This document shows, piece by piece, positions 59,101 to 64,000 of a stretch of 64,000 nucleotides of DNA. Position numbers and translations under genes: made by a program. This DNA comes from Folioceros fuciformis. Its lineage: Eukaryota; Anthocerotophyta; Anthocerotopsida; Anthocerotales. Below the pieces are notes generated by a model. That model was not told the origin of the DNA. It ran no database searches and saw only the letters and a program-made list of their open reading frames with translations. The DNA lies in contig JBNGIO010003079.1 in NCBI GenBank assembly GCA_049999805.1, positions 1-64,000 of the forward strand, read 5' to 3'. The first letter of the stretch is position 1; every line of letters begins with the position of its first letter.

Positions 59101-60094
59101 ACAACGTTGCATGTCTCTCTTTTTTGCCTTGTGCACCAAGAAGCATGCCCTACTAGGGCAGCTGTTCAGCGTATACGGCCGTGCCTCCAAGGAGTTCAAG
59201 CAGGCTGTGAAGCAGAGGATGCCACTTGTTGTGCGATCCATAGGGGCCTCATCTCCTGAGCTACTGACCTTAATAGCCAATCCTCTGCCTGGCAGCTCAA
59301 ATCTGCTGCTGGGCGTGTTGCATAGCATTTCGGAAGGCGGTACAATGTCCCAGGAGTTGATCTCCACAGTTAAACAACTGTATGAAAAGCTCCATGATGC
59401 TAGTTTTCTTATCCCAATTCTGTCCTCTTTTTCTAAAGAGGAGGTCTTGCCCATCTTTCCCCGCCTGGTGGAGTTGCCGCCAGAAACTTTCCAAAGCTCT
59501 CTCGATCGCATTCTGCAGGGTTCTGCTCATTCTGGTCCTGCAATGACACCAGCAGAGGTTCTACTTGCCCTCCATGATATTGATCCTCGTCGAGACGCAT
59601 TGCCATTGAAGAAGATAACAGATGCTTGCTCAGCCTGCCTTCAGCAGCGAACGGTGTTTACGCAACAGGTTCTGGCAAGAGTGTTGAATCAGATGGTTGA
59701 ACAGACTCCACTTCCTTTGCTTTTTATGCGGACTGTGATTCAGGCGGTAGGTGCTTTTCCTTCTCTTGTGGACTTTGTCATGGAAATACTCTCAAGACTT
59801 GTTAGTAAGCAGATCTGGAAAACTCCAAAGTTGTGGGTCGGTTTTCTCAAATGTGCAAATCAGACTATGCCACGCTCATTTCATGTATTACTGCAACTTC
59901 CAGCGCTTCAGTTGGAGGATGCTTTAAACAAACAGCCCACCTTGAGAGCTCCTTTGGCTGCCCATGCGATGAAACCAAACATCAGGGCAAATGTTCCTCG
60001 ATCATCTTTAGTTTTGTTGGGGATTGTCCAGGATGGTCCAGCTCCTGATTCTGTTGCCCCAAGTGCTACAGCACAGGCAGAAATTCCAACATGA
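56144..60094 (+). CDS. Symplekin (ESP4-type), mRNA 3'-end processing scaffold
   Basis: Full-length 1316-aa symplekin in one uninterrupted exon. It scaffolds CPSF-type complexes that cleave and polyadenylate pre-mRNA; plant ESP4 also affects transgene silencing. N-terminal HEAT repeats: MASVREQAVALLNDAKLQAD, LRKYLAEVVELVGMKFLKHV, IRLHAIKFVESAILLFTPDP, AWISGGHPILGASELGQEAS, LLKCTHPGAAPWRERLVDAL (residues 1 to about 310). A disordered middle follows. The conserved symplekin C-terminal domain covers about residues 1080-1290 (EEVLPIFPRLVELPPETFQS, MTPAEVLLALHDIDPRRDAL, VFTQQVLARVLNQMVEQTPL, KLWVGFLKCANQTMPRSFHV). ATG 56144 begins the conserved N-terminus. Lacking introns is unusual: to my knowledge plant symplekin genes have many. 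Confidence 0.93.
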   Translation: MASVREQAVALLNDAKLQADSSSRVDHLKQLMELVLYRDPDLLGEFVPHLLEFQCERGWFLRKYLAEVVELVGMKFLKHVPVMVPALLTLLRDSAAAVVQRAIITATHLFGYTFEQLVLQGIYSRQVEKWLVDAWAGMLKVKEVVLTTVVFDGNDVIRLHAIKFVESAILLFTPDPNSSARPSLQAEGASKECNVAWISGGHPILGASELGQEASRSLGLLLGQLRAPDVSSLPGPVAIVLLNSLGNIAKKRPTLFGRILPVLIALGPNCDAIKGSQVTSVIHTLRTNLLGLLKCTHPGAAPWRERLVDALRAMNAGDSAEAALRQVGRVLRGADREPGGVVDRRPAAPAAKDERLQVSSSLFINSTDAGRKRAMVHENGSQAGDVEDLVKRLRPNPSAAAGAAMASYLSHMQSEGQRRVLGLNGKGAGAVSLQQQINSMIANVVSQGGPYEATVDVLIGSIPPEVLVDIVVGNMIYLPTRPPAQSLNPAADSAYSVDGPAATAGLRFQQSSSHFVVDGRPQHLESRLQPDLRRDPRRGLVAGTSPSLEIDAGVGGVAGVGAVVAKIERADLVKIEESTYPGSRDPRGAGRGQASHLPTAKFRPMPIKVESVDNAPQAQGSEDGASSAMGLYGDLLRPPLVISAHSVPPSHILRLEDLTTALSAAKEGQRSVATSVPGPIPVLPLHVEQQSALCKRAVMRILESYKAVEAAGRGDLRMATLARLVSQSREDGVLDVFRKYLLADYHGHKGHELALHVLYQLYVGQAFDSDSPPNLSEIHPAYESFLLSLAEGLKDTLPPSDKSLSRLFAESPVLPGSGLRLLEGLCIPSSQVRDEKEVLSAERITQGLSIIWSLILQRPPVRETCLRIALQCAVHEHEAVRTKAIRLVANKLFPLSYVAPKIETFATDMLLSVVDPREVPGKVQDSMDVDASTIVQDMETKMMSDQVNGVEAKQSDVLGSVVADEMTGGDDGQRSKSNPAVTTAEAQRCMSLFFALCTKKHALLGQLFSVYGRASKEFKQAVKQRMPLVVRSIGASSPELLTLIANPLPGSSNLLLGVLHSISEGGTMSQELISTVKQLYEKLHDASFLIPILSSFSKEEVLPIFPRLVELPPETFQSSLDRILQGSAHSGPAMTPAEVLLALHDIDPRRDALPLKKITDACSACLQQRTVFTQQVLARVLNQMVEQTPLPLLFMRTVIQAVGAFPSLVDFVMEILSRLVSKQIWKTPKLWVGFLKCANQTMPRSFHVLLQLPALQLEDALNKQPTLRAPLAAHAMKPNIRANVPRSSLVLLGIVQDGPAPDSVAPSATAQAEIPT

Positions 60095-61218
60095 TCATTA
60101 GTGTGGATGTTAATGATCTGGATCTGGCCTCATGTTAAGCACGTTACCTTCTTAAAGGACCAGAGCACCAACATGGGGAGATGTCTGGAAGTATGCAGGA
60201 TCCCCAGTTTAAGTCTCTGGCCATGAAACTGTTCAAGGGGGAGACTTCCAGGACAAGCTGCAGGTGGAAGCTTGGAATGTAGAAATTGCTCGCTGTCTTG
60301 ATGTGGGCGGGACATTCCGGGTGAGGTGATTTTTGCTAAGGCTGGCAATGATTGGACTCCAAAACTAGCTGTGCAAGTTTCTTGGCTGATTTTGTAGAGA
60401 AACGTCAGCCCTGTAAGCTTGACAAGCAATGAAGCAGTCTAGATTCCACGAGCCCCTGTCGAGGCAGATTCGAGGCAGACAAGTTTGAAGAATGTCAACC
60501 AAGCAGGTACCTTCTCTTCCCACCTCTTGTCAGTGTCAACGTGGCTCATTTTATTTGATGCTTGATCCCTGTGTGCTGGTCAGTCAATCATCCCAAGTCT
60601 TTTAAGGATTTCTTGGGAAGTTGGTTGCCTTGTATGTTTGTCATTCTAGACCGCTTTCAGGTCCCCTGTTCTAATGTATACGTTCAAAACGTATGTTCTG
60701 CAGGTCCATGACGTTCATCCTCTCCGATAGTCTAAGATGAGGACTGCACTACCTATTTTGCAGCTAGCCTGGGTATCGCTCCCTTGGCACTGCTGCGCCC
60801 CCCGCATCATGCGGGCATTTTTGTTGTGAACCGACTCTAATTGCCCGCTCTCTCGGCTCGTTGTAATTGTATCACGAATAAAATGGGAATAATGCTCGTA
60901 ATTCGTTTCTTGTGTTGTAGACGTTTACATATTCCCTATCGACTGACAAACTCAAGACTCAATTAACGAATCTGTTCTGCGAGTTAAACGCGGCTCTCGC
61001 AGAACATTTTGTCTCATCCATGCACAGATATCTGTCACAGTTCTCCAAAACACGTACACATTTGCGAAATGCACTGCATCAAAGTTTGGCAGATTCCACA
61101 CTGCTGCGTTCGGCTCAATGTGATCAAAGCATGTGGGTTACTGTATCTGATTTGGTTCTATTAATTTAATCGTGAAATTTATCCTTTCCCGATTATGGGA
61201 CGTGTGAACAAGATATCT
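60095..61218. other. Intergenic between symplekin and Der
   Basis: No coding frame is supported. A strong AATAAA polyadenylation hexamer occurs at 60877-60882, followed by a GU-rich stretch; it is about 780 bp past the symplekin stop and may mark the end of a long 3' UTR. The DNA beyond about 60940 belongs to the 3' flank of Der (convergent). Confidence 0.5.
60877..60882 (+). terminator. Candidate polyadenylation signal AATAAA
   Basis: Canonical hexamer downstream of the symplekin stop, with TTGTGTTGTAG-like GU-rich sequence about 30 bp on. Assigned by position only; a nearer weak signal could be used. Confidence 0.35.
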
Positions 61219-63681
61219 TCAGAACGTTCTGCCCCTGCTACTGTTCCTCTGCAACACGCGCACAGGAATGCCACCAAGATTGAAGTCTTCCTGAAGAGCA
61301 GAGACCAGAAACCGCAGGTCCGTGGCCTGAAGCTTCCCAACCCCACTCACAAAGACAACAAATGTTGGCGGCCTCGATTTCACTTGTGTCATATATCGTA
61401 CCTTTGGACCATGCCCTCCACCGACTTTCGGATGTCGGCTGATAACCTGTCAGCGAGGAGACTCAACCGAATCGTAAGGCCTTGGCTCAACCACTCAAGT
61501 GCGGACAGGAAAGCTATACTACTAGTACCTTCTGCAGCCACCTGTTGAGTTGTGCAGTTGACAGCCTGCGACACCACCTCTCGTAGCAACCAAATACATT
61601 GTTCATGATTTCTGTCCGCCCTTGCCCATCTTTGGCCGATGCGAAACAGACTGGTAATTCGTCAATCTGTAAGACAACGCACCACTTGCTCAAAACATGG
61701 CCTATTGGAGGGAAGTCTGCAGAACGATCTGCTCGAGTTTAGAAGGACTGCCTGAGGAAGGAGTAGTTTCAACTCCTTTGGCACTGCATGCAGAACCTTT
61801 TTGCGCAGCTTAGCGTTTTCATGACCCTCAAGCAGATCCATTTTGTTCACCACCACAACAAGACCCCGACCTTCCTTAACCACCCACTGTGCCAGAGCAG
61901 CTTCTGCATGAAGCAGGGTCTTCCTTGCAATTGCAATCTGAGGAATTGCCACCACAGAAGTACACAAGTAAACCAACGTCTAACTACAGGAGCTCGCATG
62001 GCCTAAGATGATAAACCGAACCAGTGATGACAAGAAAGGGATTGCAAAGAAATAGACCTCTTCAGCATCTAGCACGAGGGCTACAATGTGTGCCCTCATA
62101 ATACTTTCCCTTGCATGCATAGCACTCAAAGCGGCAGGTCCTTCCTCAAGGCGAGATCGTTGCATCCATCCAGCTGTATCAACCTGAAGGCAAACGATAA
62201 AGCTTTCCAGATCATGTCCACGTCCAAACGAGGCCATGCACCAAATGAAAATAGATCACTAACAAGGTAAACCGTCTCTCCTCCATACTCAAACTTAACA
62301 CGGACAGCATCCCGCGTGAGACCCGGCTCAGAGCCTGTGAGAACACGCTCCTGCTGGAGCAAAGCATTTAAGAGAGTAGACTTTCCAACGTTTGGCCGTC
62401 CTGCTATGGCCAGCTGCAGTGGGACCTTTTTCACAGTCTCTGTGCTGTCGAGATCGCCATTAACATCGTCAACTGCACAGCATGCAAAGGGAGGTAAACC
62501 AAACACTGTACTCAAACACCTTCAGATAAGACGACAACCAAGGAAACAGTTAAATAGCGGGGAGGCAACGAGAGTCCCATCACCTGCTCCTTCGTCAAAG
62601 GTTTCCTGCATGAAATCTTCGATCCAGGGTTGAAGAGCAGTGAACAGCTCACTCATGCCTTCCCCCGTCTCTGCCGAAACTGCAAGCGGATCACCAAAAC
62701 CAAGGCTGTGCGCTTCCGCTAAAGTTGCCAAAATCCCTCCACTTGCATCGTTGTGAATACCTTCTGCTTTATTCAGCAGAACGAGAACACGGATATGTGG
62801 AGAATGCCTCCGCAACCACTTGCCAATATCAGCATCCCCGGGTTGCAATCCGGCCCTGCCTGACAGTCATGCTACCCGCCGTAAACGTCTAGCAGGTATA
62901 ACAGGTTCTGACAAGTCCAGAGAGATTTAAAAATTATACAAAATCAACGGAAGCAAAGGAGAACAGCCAGGAACCTGCCATCGACGAGAAACAAAGCGAT
63001 TTGGCAGTTGCTCAGAGCTGCAGCTGTCAACCCAGCAGTTCTGGCCAAGAGGTTATTAGGTTCTGCCTCTGTCTCAAGGCCAGCTGTGTCAGCCACAATA
63101 AATCGCATGTCCCCCAGCCTCGCCATGCCCTCTCTCACATCGCGAGTGACATGAGCATCTGGTGTGTCGTACACCAAAGCCTCTCTTTTTCTTGTCAACC
63201 TGTAGGTCAAATCGTCAAGCCATTACATGAAGACACACACAAGCCAGGGAATTTTCGCTCGAAACAAGCTATCGCACCTGTTGAACAAAGCTGATTTGCC
63301 AACGTTCGGTCTCCCCACAATCATAACCTTCGGCAGCACCCTGACACGGGTTCTTCCACTTCCCTCTGCATCTAATCGAAAGGCCTGCCCCTCTCCAGCC
63401 ACCCATGACTTGTTGGCAGCATCGTCTACATGTCGAACTGGGGGGCCGGCCTCTGCAGCGAATGACAGTGCTTCTCGCTCGCATCTAAGCGCAGCTGTGC
63501 ACAATGAGGCACCATGTTTCCCCTCTGACCAAATCCAGCATTGCTTCACAACGTCTAAACCAACATTCCTAACACCAATCTTGCCTAACAAATGAAACCG
63601 ATCCAGCGGCTCATGCAGGCCAGGCTTGGAATGTCCAAGAGCAGCCAAGCTGGCATCCAACAGACTCCGCCATCGCCTCAT
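61219..63681 (-). CDS. der: Der/EngA double GTPase, organellar ribosome assembly
   Basis: Der has two GTPase domains in tandem plus a KH-like tail and assists large-ribosomal-subunit assembly; plant copies act in plastids or mitochondria. The first exon starts at ATG 63681 ([20 protein letters not shown]), an Arg-rich presequence. G domain 1: [17 protein letters not shown] (about 63290-63330), [24 protein letters not shown] (about 63080), [10 protein letters not shown] (G4; Glu where Asp is usual) and VSAETGEG. G domain 2: [20 protein letters not shown] (about 62360-62415), [33 protein letters not shown] (about 62130-62190), [12 protein letters not shown] (about 61840-61870) and [14 protein letters not shown] (about 61590-61620). 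Then [37 protein letters not shown] (about 61360) and [17 protein letters not shown] lead to TGA 61219. Multi-exon. Frame continues upstream as GTG at 63756; a further 5' exon is possible. Confidence 0.92.
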
Positions 63682-64000
63682 CAGGGTTTCCCTCAGGTCT
63701 ACAAATTCTCCGCTCAAGCAGCCGACTAATCTGTTGATGATATCCCCATATAGCACCGATAACTGCTTGTCTTCGGCTATCCTAATGCCCTAGCCAGGCG
63801 CCAGCATTTAGTGGGATCCCAGTCGCACATGCACGTGCCAACAGCTCCTGCCTATCCCCTCAGGGAGCTTCAAGTGATTTCGGAGAATTGTTTCGTACTC
63901 TTTCGATTCCGTTCCTTGTCAACAGAGCCGTACAAGCAACTGTGGAGCTTCTGCTAAGGATCCAGCACCGGGCCAGGACCGTGCTCCGCAGGCCCTCCTC
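63682..64000. other. Der upstream region, window end
   Basis: Presumed promoter and 5' UTR of Der. No gene is supported; a short reading frame runs off the end but has no recognisable domain. Confidence 0.45.

Noticed and set aside
60095-61218. Retroposition hallmarks (poly-A tract, target-site repeats) after symplekin
   Set aside because: I looked for them to support the retrocopy idea and found none, so the idea rests only on missing introns.

Overview
The window reads as nuclear DNA of a land plant or close streptophyte relative, most likely a non-seed plant (hornwort, liverwort, lycophyte or fern grade). Most genes are split by many short GT-AG introns. They include plant-type orthologues (FACT subunit SSRP1, cytosolic GAPDH, plastid YGGT protein, VPS35, RAD51, plastid PYD1). 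There is an ELO-type PUFA elongase, a nuclear gene for the bacterial-type ATPase HslU, and PLS-class PPR genes. I cannot fix the genus from the sequence. No tRNA, rRNA or CRISPR array was found.

Layout: 1-3.4 kb is repeat-rich intergenic DNA with a 103-bp tandem array. From 3.4 to 13.0 kb three minus-strand genes follow one another: SSRP1, cytosolic GAPDH (GAPC) and HslU. 13.0-16.2 kb is AT-rich repeat DNA with a 49-bp array. From 16.2 to 35.5 kb lie YLMG/YGGT (+), VPS35 (-), RAD51 (+, head-to-head with VPS35), PYD1 (-, tail-to-tail with RAD51), an RPRD/CID-domain gene (+), a fatty-acid elongase (+) and a universal-stress-protein gene (-). 35.5-39.9 kb is another repeat desert, with a GC-rich block, a perfect hairpin and a 93-bp array.

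From 39.9 to 48.2 kb two long PPR genes stand head to head, about 207 bp apart. The plus-strand copy is intact (1364 aa, ten 104-residue units). The minus-strand copy is a pseudogene with two nonsense codons, at least two frameshifts and a C-terminal deletion. From 48.8 to 60.1 kb two single-exon symplekin genes lie in the same orientation: a diverged 1098-aa form with a basic tail in place of the symplekin C-terminal domain, and a canonical 1316-aa form. Between them lie a VTT-domain (TMEM41/DedA-like) membrane protein gene (-) and a non-coding stretch with five recent tandem duplications. The window ends with a Der/EngA double-GTPase gene (-), complete at its 3' end.

The genes are mostly unrelated housekeeping functions (chromatin, DNA repair, glycolysis, retromer, pyrimidine breakdown, mRNA 3'-end machinery, organelle biology). 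An organelle theme recurs: HslU, YLMG, PYD1, Der and the PPR proteins are all expected in plastids or mitochondria. The points most worth following are the clonally expanded PPR pair, the two intronless symplekins, and HslU in a plant-type genome.
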